From Treponema sp. UBA1240 (GTDB taxonomy: Bacteria; Spirochaetota; Spirochaetia; Treponematales; Treponemataceae), in contig DBWK01000108.1 in NCBI GenBank assembly GCA_002308875.1, positions 871 to 13,199 on the forward strand: DNA of 12,329 bases. The letters are read 5' to 3'. Position numbers and translations under genes: made by a program. The notes under the pieces are model-generated. The model saw nothing but the letters and a program-made list of their open reading frames with translations, had not been told where the DNA came from and ran no database searches. Shown one piece after another: positions 1-6,365 of this stretch (the stretch's first letter is position 1; each line of letters begins with the position of its first letter).

Positions 1-94
1 AGCTGACAAAAAACGGTATATAAAACGTACCAAGATAGTAAAAAAACATTTTTGGCGTAATTTTAATTACAGAACTATTTTCAGATTCTATCAT
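1..94 (-). CDS. Partial gene at left edge, N-terminus of a putative membrane protein
   Basis: Only the first 31 codons lie in the window; the frame is still open at base 1. The ATG is at 94-92 on the minus strand. A GAGGAG Shine-Dalgarno sequence at 110-105 sits 10 bases upstream, and a promoter-like pair lies upstream of that. The peptide begins MIESENSSVIKITPK and then turns strongly hydrophobic and aromatic (MFFYYLGTFYIPFFVS). That looks like a short cytoplasmic tail followed by a first transmembrane helix. I do not recognise the family. The opposite strand is also open here (2-121), but that frame is Lys/Arg/His-rich and unlike a normal protein end, so I prefer this reading. The gene lies downstream of the M15 peptidase gene on the same strand, with a 183-base gap and a weak terminator between them, so it probably has its own promoter. 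Confidence 0.5.
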   Translation of the reverse strand, partial: MIESENSSVIKITPKMFFYYLGTFYIPFFVS

Positions 95-117
95 AGAAGC
101 ACAACTCCTCAGCACAA

Positions 118-147
118 ATAATAAGCATCTCCGGTGGAGTTTATGAA
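118..147 (-). promoter_or_regulatory. Candidate promoter of the left-edge gene
   Basis: On the minus strand, TTCATA (147-142) and TATTAT (123-118) are separated by 18 bases. They match 4 of 6 and 5 of 6 consensus -35 and -10 positions. The predicted transcript starts near 111 and has a leader of about 17 bases that includes the GAGGAG ribosome site. The spacer contains a small perfect hairpin, CTCC-GGT-GGAG (129-139). An overlapping inverted repeat pairs GAGTTT (137-142) with AAACTC (155-160). Either could bind a regulator or be chance in AT-rich sequence. Confidence 0.35.
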
Positions 148-214
148 ACAATTTAAACTCGTAAAAAAGTGTAGTTCCTTTCTTGTGATATTGCAAATTT
201 AGAATGAGAATCTG

Positions 215-233
215 AAAAACGTGAGTTTTTTTA
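215..233. terminator. Weak AT-rich hairpin, possible terminator of the M15 gene
   Basis: AAAAAC (215-220) pairs with GTTTTT (225-230) around GTGA, a GNRA-type tetraloop closed by C-G. A T-run follows on the plus strand. The hairpin is symmetric, so on the minus strand it could end the M15 transcript about 50 bases after its stop codon. There is only one G-C pair, so the hairpin is marginal. The rest of 95-277 holds no gene that I can support. Confidence 0.3.
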
Positions 234-277
234 TAATTTTTTGTTCTTTTGCGGGATGCGGTCGGTGCGCCCCATCA

Positions 278-1315
278 TTATTCCGATTTCTTATTCTTCC
301 ATCGGTAATATTCAATAAGTTCCGGTCTGTATTCAAAATGCATGTTATCCCAGATAAGCCATTTTCCGCCCCAAATAAAACCTTCTTCCTCAAAAAGATT
401 TATGATTTCATACGGAGGCATCCAACGACTTGTAAGAGGCACAAGCATCCATTTTTCACCTTTCTGATCCTTTGTCCACCGCCAATAAATATGCCTGTTC
501 AGCTTAGGCGGCAAAAAATCTATCGCTATTCCGACACTGTGCAAGGATTTTCTGTCTGCATCACGAATATCCCGCCAATTGTAGCCTTCCAAGTGATCAA
601 GATCTTTTTCTAAAAAATTGGCTACTGTTTTGTTCGTTTTTTTCAATTCCAAAATCTTCTTTTCTACAGCGGCTAGCGGTTTAACAACTCGTTCACTAAC
701 CGTAACTGTAAGACCAAGAAACTTCACTTTTGAAAGATGCTGCTCTACTTTTTTTCGAGTAGAGCTTGAATAGATAAAATCAAGAATAAATATCGCCGGA
801 AATGGCTCATTTTGACGTGTAGACGCCGCTCCTGCATTGCGGTATTCCTCAATTTGTTCTTGTGAGTATGTGGCAGGATCCTGAAGTTCCGTCTCTACTG
901 GATAATCCTCAAAAATAGAAAGATAAAGGTTTTTGTTCTTCAATTGGTTTTCCGGCAAAAGGCGGCCTTCACTCCAGTAAAAAATTTCAGAAGCCTTACT
1001 TCCTGTCGTAAAAGCCACTTCTATTTGCCAGTCTTCATGTTCTTTATCGTAAACTGCAGTGAACAGAATATCCGGAAAAGCTTTTCTAAGAATTTCCAGC
1101 TCTTCCGGCTCGTTCGGTTCGACTGGCTCAGGTTGTTTGGGCATTTGCCCCAAACCGCTTCGCGCAATTTGCTTGTTGGAGGCACCTATAAGAGTAGATA
1201 CTCCTTGATTACAAATTCCATTAGCTGCAAATGCATCTCTTTCTAAAAAAGAAAATTCCAAAACGAAAATAAAGGCTGTAATCAGTATAAATTTAAACTC
1301 TTTCCTAAATTGCAT
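278..1315 (-). CDS. Secreted M15-type zinc peptidase (D-Ala-D-Ala carboxypeptidase-like)
   Basis: A 345-residue protein, probably a zinc peptidase that trims peptidoglycan stem peptides in the periplasm. Residues 1-31 form a signal peptide: a Lys/Arg start, a hydrophobic core and likely AFA/AN cleavage. Residues 55-75 are rich in Pro and Glu and look like a linker. The catalytic domain is at the C-terminus. SLHSVGIAID at 257-266 supplies zinc ligands H259 and D266. WDNMHFEY at 322-329 supplies H326, with D323 as the likely general base. This H, D, DxxH arrangement is typical of the M15 family (VanX/VanY and L,D-endopeptidase relatives; probably Pfam Peptidase_M15_4). Residues 80-250 match nothing I recognise and may position the enzyme or its substrate. 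The ATG has an AGGG ribosome site 7 bases upstream. The gene is divergent from the DUF4015 gene. The fold is well supported; whether it is a D,D- or L,D-enzyme cannot be read from the sequence. Confidence 0.8.
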   Translation of the reverse strand: MQFRKEFKFILITAFIFVLEFSFLERDAFAANGICNQGVSTLIGASNKQIARSGLGQMPKQPEPVEPNEPEELEILRKAFPDILFTAVYDKEHEDWQIEVAFTTGSKASEIFYWSEGRLLPENQLKNKNLYLSIFEDYPVETELQDPATYSQEQIEEYRNAGAASTRQNEPFPAIFILDFIYSSSTRKKVEQHLSKVKFLGLTVTVSERVVKPLAAVEKKILELKKTNKTVANFLEKDLDHLEGYNWRDIRDADRKSLHSVGIAIDFLPPKLNRHIYWRWTKDQKGEKWMLVPLTSRWMPPYEIINLFEEEGFIWGGKWLIWDNMHFEYRPELIEYYRWKNKKSE

Positions 1316-1352
1316 TCTCTTACCCTACCCATAGTAATCATCGTGATTTGAA

Positions 1353-1358
1353 ATTATA
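1353..1358 (-). promoter_or_regulatory. -10 box of the M15 peptidase gene
   Basis: The minus strand has a perfect TATAAT at 1358-1353. This puts the transcript start near 1346 and gives a leader of about 31 bases that includes the AGGG ribosome site. I see no good -35 box at 16-18 bases; the nearest candidate, TTAGCA, lies 23 bases away. Confidence 0.4.
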
Positions 1359-1434
1359 GCTTAAAAAATCAAATTATCCGATGCTAACACAAATTTTGCA
1401 GTCTTTTTATCTTCGGGAAAAAATCAACTGTAAG

Positions 1435-1463
1435 TTATCAAATTTTATGAAATTGTCGATAAT
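1435..1463 (+). promoter_or_regulatory. Promoter with +1 at the ATG of the DUF4015 gene (leaderless candidate)
   Basis: TTATCA (1435-1440, 4 of 6 consensus) and GATAAT (1458-1463, 5 of 6) are separated by exactly 17 bases. Counting seven bases past the -10 box puts the transcript start at 1470, the A of the ATG. There is no purine-rich ribosome site in front of this ATG, which fits translation of a leaderless mRNA. Confidence 0.45.
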
Positions 1464-1469
1464 AAATCT

Positions 1470-3653
1470 ATGAAATACCGTTTTTATAGACTTAGTGCCG
1501 TTTTTTTTCTTGCAATTGCACTTCCTTTGTTTTTTTCTAATGCTCAAAAGGGAAACTCCGTAGAAGAAGAAACTATACGTAACGAAACTGTACAGCCAGA
1601 AGAAATTCCAGAAATCAAAAGCGAGTACGAAGGGACTTTACTCGCCTCTCATACAGGACTTTATCAAGTGAAGGACGGAATACTATGGCCTCTTTGGACA
1701 GAAGGATCCGTTAGCAGAATTGTCAGGGGAAAATCGTGGTTTTTCCTCACTTCACAAGGTATTATAAAATCTGATGATTTGGTTACTTTCGAAAATATTA
1801 GCGAAGGTCTTCCATATCTTACTATAAAACGATATGAGAACGGAGTAAAATCCTTTGAAAATCAGGCAGCTGCTCTTAAAGACCTTAAAATGAGTCCTCA
1901 GAACCCAGATGTTCTTGTCACTATGACACGCGAAGAAGTTTTCATTACGCGCGATGGCGGCAAAAAATGGTGGTCACTTGGATTCTGCGCAAAAACAAAC
2001 GGTGCTAAAGCTATTGCTGTCGGAAATATGAAAGACGCTGATGGAGTTTCTCGTCTTACGGTATTCATTTCACATCCTATTTATGGTCTTTCTTACATCC
2101 AGCCTGACAGAAAAAATGCAAAATGGACAGATATAACCAACGGATTCGACAAACTGCCCACACTGTCTGACACCGATGAAATTGCAGATATCATAACAGT
2201 CTGCAATACAGACGAAAACGGTGAAGTTACAACGGATGTGTATCTTTCGCAGTCGTTTATACCGAGTATCTATAAGCTTGATTGGGCAAACAAAAAAGTT
2301 TTGAAAATCGGTGAGAGCAAAAACACGGATCTTGATACAATTGACGGATTATTTATAGAAGGAAATAAACTTTACTACATCTGCAGGAACGGATTTTCAT
2401 CTTTTGATCTAGGAACACGATTATTTACTGGCGCACCGGAAGAAGCGGAATTGTGGGAAACTCTTTCTCGTCTATCCGGCAGAAGGGCATTAAGTCTTTA
2501 TATCCCTAAAGGTGTCACAAAATTCAGCAAACCCGTTATTCTTAATGAAATGTGGCTTTTTGATATGGAAACACCTCAAACCCAGTATGCTGACGTCGCT
2601 CTGGACAAACGCGGACTTTATATCCCAGCGGGTCAAAACAATCCTGGTTCACAACTTCAGGGATTTATAGACACAGCAAAAGCGAATAATCTTAATACTG
2701 TTATCGTAGATATGAAAGATGACTACGGACTATTGCGATATAAAACCGATAACCCCAAAGTTCTGAAGAAAGCGACTGTAAGTACATATGCTATTGATAT
2801 AGAAAAATTTGTTAAGCAATGCAAAGAAAACGGAATATATCTTGTTGCTCGTATTGTTGTGTTCAAAGACAGGAATTTGTGGCGATATGACGGCAACAAA
2901 TATGCGGTAGTAGATTCTCAAACAGGCGAGCCGTGGCGCGGTATCCGGAATTATGATATAGAAAAAGACGAAAACGGAAAAGAAATCTCGCGCACAGCAA
3001 ATTATTACGATGAACACTGGGTAGATCCATATTGTGAGGATGTGTGGGAATACAACATCGATATAGCGAAAGATTTGGTTTCCAAAGGATTTGATGAAAT
3101 TCAGTTCGACTACATCCGTTTCCCTACAGATGGATTAAATCTTGGCAATGTTAAATACAGATGGCGAGATACCGGCATGGATAAAGAAAGCGCGCTTATC
3201 TCTTTCTTATCATATGCACGCAGCAATTTAAACGTTCCTATCGGTATTGATATTTACGGTCAGAACGGCTGGTATAGAAGCGGAACAAGAACCGGACAGG
3301 ATGTTGAGCTGCTTTCTCCTTATGTCGATGTAATTTGCCCGATGTTTTACCCGAGTCACTTTGAACAGTATTTCCTTGCCCAAAGTCCGGCAGTTGAAAG
3401 ACCATACCGTATCTATTATTATGGTACATACAGAAACACTGTTATAGCCAGAAATCAGGTGATTGTCAGACCGTGGGTACAAGCATTCTATCTTGCTGTA
3501 TCATACGACAAAACATATTACAATAAAGATTATGTAAGACGAGAGATTTTTGGTGTACGCGATTCTGTAGACCGTGGATATATGTACTGGAATAACTCTG
3601 GTAAATACGACTATATTTCACCAGATCCTGGAGATGCACAATATCCGTGGTAA
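1470..3653 (+). CDS. Secreted protein: BNR/propeller-like N-terminus plus DUF4015 (PF13200) glycosidase-like domain
   Basis: A 727-residue exported protein. Residues 1-25 form a signal peptide ending SNA/QKG. Residues 30-50 are Glu-rich and look like a linker. Residues 55-330 resemble a beta-propeller: repeated short strands, GIIKSDDLVTFENI at 97-110 and an Asp-box TRDGGKKW at 160-167, as in BNR/sortilin-like repeats. Residues 375-715 match DUF4015, a TIM-barrel family called putative glycosyl hydrolase. The matching segments are GLYIPAG (382-388), NTVIVDMKDDYG (409-420), VARIVVFKD (459-467), HWVDPY (516-521) and GFDEIQFDYIRFP (540-552). D547 in the last motif, and D414/D417/D418, are the acidic residues most likely to be catalytic. 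The family's substrate is not established, so a glycan-cleaving role in the envelope is inference. It lies 86 bases before the PAP2 gene, without a clear terminator. The start is fixed by the signal peptide; there is no Shine-Dalgarno sequence. Confidence 0.8.
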   Translation: MKYRFYRLSAVFFLAIALPLFFSNAQKGNSVEEETIRNETVQPEEIPEIKSEYEGTLLASHTGLYQVKDGILWPLWTEGSVSRIVRGKSWFFLTSQGIIKSDDLVTFENISEGLPYLTIKRYENGVKSFENQAAALKDLKMSPQNPDVLVTMTREEVFITRDGGKKWWSLGFCAKTNGAKAIAVGNMKDADGVSRLTVFISHPIYGLSYIQPDRKNAKWTDITNGFDKLPTLSDTDEIADIITVCNTDENGEVTTDVYLSQSFIPSIYKLDWANKKVLKIGESKNTDLDTIDGLFIEGNKLYYICRNGFSSFDLGTRLFTGAPEEAELWETLSRLSGRRALSLYIPKGVTKFSKPVILNEMWLFDMETPQTQYADVALDKRGLYIPAGQNNPGSQLQGFIDTAKANNLNTVIVDMKDDYGLLRYKTDNPKVLKKATVSTYAIDIEKFVKQCKENGIYLVARIVVFKDRNLWRYDGNKYAVVDSQTGEPWRGIRNYDIEKDENGKEISRTANYYDEHWVDPYCEDVWEYNIDIAKDLVSKGFDEIQFDYIRFPTDGLNLGNVKYRWRDTGMDKESALISFLSYARSNLNVPIGIDIYGQNGWYRSGTRTGQDVELLSPYVDVICPMFYPSHFEQYFLAQSPAVERPYRIYYYGTYRNTVIARNQVIVRPWVQAFYLAVSYDKTYYNKDYVRREIFGVRDSVDRGYMYWNNSGKYDYISPDPGDAQYPW

Positions 3654-3739
3654 TATAATTCTAAAAATCAAAGTGCAGCATAGACAGTTACCAAACTATA
3701 TGATGCTTCGCTGGTGAAAGATTTTTTGGGAGATAAAAC

Positions 3740-4723
3740 ATGGAATCTATCTGGGATATGGGGCTTGAAATTATCCGTGCAATTCAGAATGTCGAATGTA
3801 AGCCACTCACGTTACTTGCGATGCTTTTTCATTATGGATTCAACGTACCTATTTATCTATTAGTAATAACATATCTTTTTTGGTGCCGCAGCACCAAAGC
3901 AGGATTTTTTGCTAGCTGCGCGCTTGTTTTCAGTAATTTTGCGAATGACTCCATAAAAAATACGCTCAAAGTGGAACGTCCTTATGTACGCGACCCTTCA
4001 GTTTTCCGTGACGCGACTGAAACAAGTTATTCTACCCCGTCCGGACATTCTGTTTCAGCAGCGTCTTTTTTCCCGGTAGTTGCAGCAATCAATGTCTCCT
4101 GGAAACGGGTATGGCGAATTCTGCTCGCAATTTTACTCCCTCTTTTGGTAGCAATATCTCGTTGTTACCTTGGAGTTCACTACCCAACTGATGTGCTTGG
4201 CGGACTTATGCTTGGTTATATAGTTTCTGCCGGAGTCCTGATGTTCGGCGAAAAAATCTGCAATTTCGTTGTAAAACTTCGTCCATCACTGCTGTTGCTC
4301 GTTTGTACCCTGATTTGCGTCGGGTTTAACGCAATAACAATGGAAAACGTCGCGATGTCAGGTTTGTTCATGGGTCTTTGCGCAGGACAGATTCTGATTA
4401 ACAAAGCCGATGGATTTGATGCCGCTTCTGGAACAAAAAAGCAGAAAATCATCCGCTATTTATTGGGCCTTGTAATTGCATGCATTATATATTTCGGTGG
4501 AAAACTGCTATCACCAGGTAAAGAATCTTCTTATTACGATATTGCGAGATTTGTACGCTACGGTATATGTGGATTGGCTGCGACTTATATCTGTCCGCTT
4601 TTATTTATAAAGCTTAAACTCGGTGAAAATACACACGAATCCGGAGATACGCCTGTTTCAGCGGCTACTGATAATTCATCGTCAACTGAAACAACTGACA
4701 ACTCTGAAACTGACAACAAATGA
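3740..4723 (+). CDS. Membrane PAP2-family phosphatase
   Basis: A 327-residue membrane phosphatase of the PAP2 (type 2 phosphatidic acid phosphatase) superfamily. All three catalytic motifs are intact: KX6RP at K73-R80-P81, PSGH at 100-103, and SRX5H at S140-R141-H147. H147 is the expected nucleophile and H103 the acid/base. Hydrophobic helices flank these motifs. Three or four more (about 180-200, 205-220, 239-255 and 271-291) extend the protein beyond the usual core. It ends in a Ser/Thr/Asp-rich, probably cytoplasmic, tail (about 296-327). Substrates in the family include undecaprenyl pyrophosphate, phosphatidic acid and phosphatidylglycerol phosphate; which applies cannot be told here. The ATG has a GGGAG ribosome site at 3728-3732. 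The TGA stop overlaps the mnmE ATG by four bases, so the two genes are almost certainly co-transcribed and translationally coupled. Confidence 0.88.
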   Translation: MESIWDMGLEIIRAIQNVECKPLTLLAMLFHYGFNVPIYLLVITYLFWCRSTKAGFFASCALVFSNFANDSIKNTLKVERPYVRDPSVFRDATETSYSTPSGHSVSAASFFPVVAAINVSWKRVWRILLAILLPLLVAISRCYLGVHYPTDVLGGLMLGYIVSAGVLMFGEKICNFVVKLRPSLLLLVCTLICVGFNAITMENVAMSGLFMGLCAGQILINKADGFDAASGTKKQKIIRYLLGLVIACIIYFGGKLLSPGKESSYYDIARFVRYGICGLAATYICPLLFIKLKLGENTHESGDTPVSAATDNSSSTETTDNSETDNK

Positions 4724-6270
4724 AAAATATCTATACTCCCGAAGAACCAATTGCCGCAATTGCAACAGCCCTTGCACCGTCTGCGCTCGCAGTAATTCGA
4801 GTTTCTGGCAAAAACTGTATACAACTAGTTTCTTCAGTGTTTTCGCGTCCAGAAGCATTGTTAAAAGCACCTGGCTACTCGCTTATCCACGGATGGATTG
4901 TTGAACCGAACAGCTCTGCGCAAGTTGGCCCGGACAACGCAGATTCCGCACCTGTCGCGTTTGGCGAAGCAGCACATGGTGCACACACCGCAAACAAAGC
5001 CATGAGCACTCGCATTGATGAAGTGATGCTCGGTGTTTACCGCGCTCCTAAAAGCTTCACTGGCGAAGATATGGTCGAAATCTTCTGTCACGGTGGAACC
5101 GCGCCTGTACTTGCTATTCACAAACTTCTTCTAAAAATTGGTTTTAGGAGCGCGGAGAGAGGCGAGTTTTCCTTCCGGGCGTACATAAACGGAAAAACAG
5201 ACCTTACGCGCGCAGAAGCAATAAAAGAAATAATCGACTCTCGTACAGACGAAAGTCGTAGCCGCGCGGCCGGAAGACTTGCGGGAAACCTAGCACAAGA
5301 ACTAGACCGCATAAAACAACTGCTAATAAGAACAGCAGCTTCCATAGAAGCAGAAATTGAATACCCAGAAGACGAAGAAACAATAGCAGACGCTTACGAC
5401 AGCACTGAATTGGAAGAAGCTCGACAATCACTACAACGGCTTTCCGACACATGGGCTGGCGAAAAACTTTATCAGGACGGTGCGCGCGTTGTTTTATGCG
5501 GGCGTACGAACGCAGGCAAGTCTAGTCTTTTCAATACGCTTTTAAAAGAAGAGCGGGCTATTGTTTCCGACATTGAGGGCACTACCCGTGACTGGTTAGA
5601 AAGCTGGGTATCTTTCAGCGGAATTCCTGCCCGCCTTTTTGACACAGCCGGATTGCGTCACTCTTCGGATGTAATTGAACAGTCTGGTGTGGAAAGATCA
5701 CACGAACTGGCAGAAGATGCCGATATTGTGCTTTATCTGGCCGACGCATCCGAAGGTTTTACCCCAGACGATCTCGCAAATATTGAGCAATTTCATAAAG
5801 AATCTTTGAAAAAAGTAATTCTAGTTTGGAATAAATGCGATATATGTGTTAAATTTCATAAAGAGGATAAATACAGCGGAATCTCTGAAAAATCAGAACG
5901 TACTTCATTATTTACTGCTTGTACGAAAACACTTCCAGCGTGGCTTAACGATTATCCTCAAGTTTTCATAAGCGCTCGTACAGGATTCGGCATTCCCGAA
6001 CTCGTGGAATCCGTTTATTCTGCTCTAGCCGGACAAAATGAGACTGCACGCCAGCAGGCAGGGCTTGGCTCCGAACGGCAAAAAGCCGCAGTTGACGATG
6101 CTTTGGATTCCGTTGCACATGCATTGTCTGCAACGGATGAGCAGCTTGGCCTTGATGCCGTTGTTCAGGATATTGAAGATGCCCTTGCTTCTCTTTCGTA
6201 TATTACCGGAGAGACAAGCCCTGACGATATCCTTGGAAATATTTTCTCCAGATTTTGTGTTGGAAAATAA
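4720..6270 (+). CDS. mnmE: tRNA uridine-5-carboxymethylaminomethyl modification GTPase MnmE (TrmE)
   Basis: A 516-residue cytoplasmic GTPase. With MnmG it installs the cmnm5/nm5 group on the wobble uridine (U34) of certain tRNAs. The N-terminal folate-binding domain begins IAAIATALAPSALAVIRVSG (11-30) and contains SFTGED (112-117). The G domain lies inside a helical domain: G1 GRTNAGKSS (261-269), G2 GTTRD (287-291), G3 DTAGLR (308-313), G4 NKCD (371-374) and G5-like SAR (418-420). The C-terminus is the invariant-type FCVGK, with the Cys at 513 needed for modification. The protein is about 60 residues longer than E. coli MnmE (454). The extra length comes from an Ala/His/Asn-rich insert at about 64-97 and an insert between G4 and G5 (about 375-412). 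The ATG lies in the PAP2 stop codon (ATGA) and lacks its own ribosome site, so it probably depends on coupling. The gene is complete and looks functional. Confidence 0.97.
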   Translation: MKNIYTPEEPIAAIATALAPSALAVIRVSGKNCIQLVSSVFSRPEALLKAPGYSLIHGWIVEPNSSAQVGPDNADSAPVAFGEAAHGAHTANKAMSTRIDEVMLGVYRAPKSFTGEDMVEIFCHGGTAPVLAIHKLLLKIGFRSAERGEFSFRAYINGKTDLTRAEAIKEIIDSRTDESRSRAAGRLAGNLAQELDRIKQLLIRTAASIEAEIEYPEDEETIADAYDSTELEEARQSLQRLSDTWAGEKLYQDGARVVLCGRTNAGKSSLFNTLLKEERAIVSDIEGTTRDWLESWVSFSGIPARLFDTAGLRHSSDVIEQSGVERSHELAEDADIVLYLADASEGFTPDDLANIEQFHKESLKKVILVWNKCDICVKFHKEDKYSGISEKSERTSLFTACTKTLPAWLNDYPQVFISARTGFGIPELVESVYSALAGQNETARQQAGLGSERQKAAVDDALDSVAHALSATDEQLGLDAVVQDIEDALASLSYITGETSPDDILGNIFSRFCVGK

Positions 6271-6352
6271 ATAAGTCAGCCTCAAATGCCGGACGCGTTT
6301 TTGAATGACCTCAATTATCCTAATCTGCTGCCTAACAATTGTTGATTGTGTC

Positions 6353-6360
6353 GGGGAGGA
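6353..6360 (+). promoter_or_regulatory. Strong ribosome binding site that selects a TTG start
   Basis: GGGGAGGA is an excellent Shine-Dalgarno sequence. It lies inside the longest open frame, which would begin at a TTG at 6339, so that upstream start is unlikely. From GGAGG (6355-6359) there are six bases to the TTG at 6366. That codon is followed by Lys-Lys and a lipoprotein signal peptide. Confidence 0.8.
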
Positions 6361-6365
6361 TTTTG

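Noticed and set aside
2..121. Open plus-strand frame of 39 codons entering from the left edge, ending TAATAA
   Set aside because: Its translation is Lys/Arg/His-rich and shows no family-like pattern. The minus-strand start at 94 has a ribosome site and a plausible membrane segment. One of the two must be wrong, and this is the weaker.
143..202. 19-codon plus-strand ORF with GGTGGAG just upstream
   Set aside because: The GGAG is half of a small hairpin and of an inverted repeat. The peptide is very short and leads to no downstream gene on that strand. A leader peptide cannot be excluded, but nothing supports one.
221..613. 130-codon plus-strand ORF opposite the M15 gene
   Set aside because: It lies antisense to a frame with a signal peptide and complete zinc motifs, and its translation has no recognisable features. 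It is a shadow.
1447..1472. Eight-codon ORF (ATG at 1447) whose TGA overlaps the DUF4015 ATG
   Set aside because: It has no ribosome site, and the promoter-like -10 box at 1458-1463 would lie inside it. Chance is the simpler explanation.
3660..3730. Possible stem (AGCAT/ATGCT) between the DUF4015 and PAP2 genes
   Set aside because: The loop is large and the stem weak. The T-run after it is broken by GGG of the ribosome site. Not convincing as a terminator.
6274..6310. Imperfect hairpin after mnmE (GTCA/TGAC and TCAAA/TTTGA)
   Set aside because: The stems are short, separated by mismatches, and no T-run follows, so I do not call a terminator.
6339..6365. Upstream TTG start of the M30 gene at 6339
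   Set aside because: The excellent Shine-Dalgarno sequence lies inside this extension, and the extension would bury the lipoprotein signal peptide.
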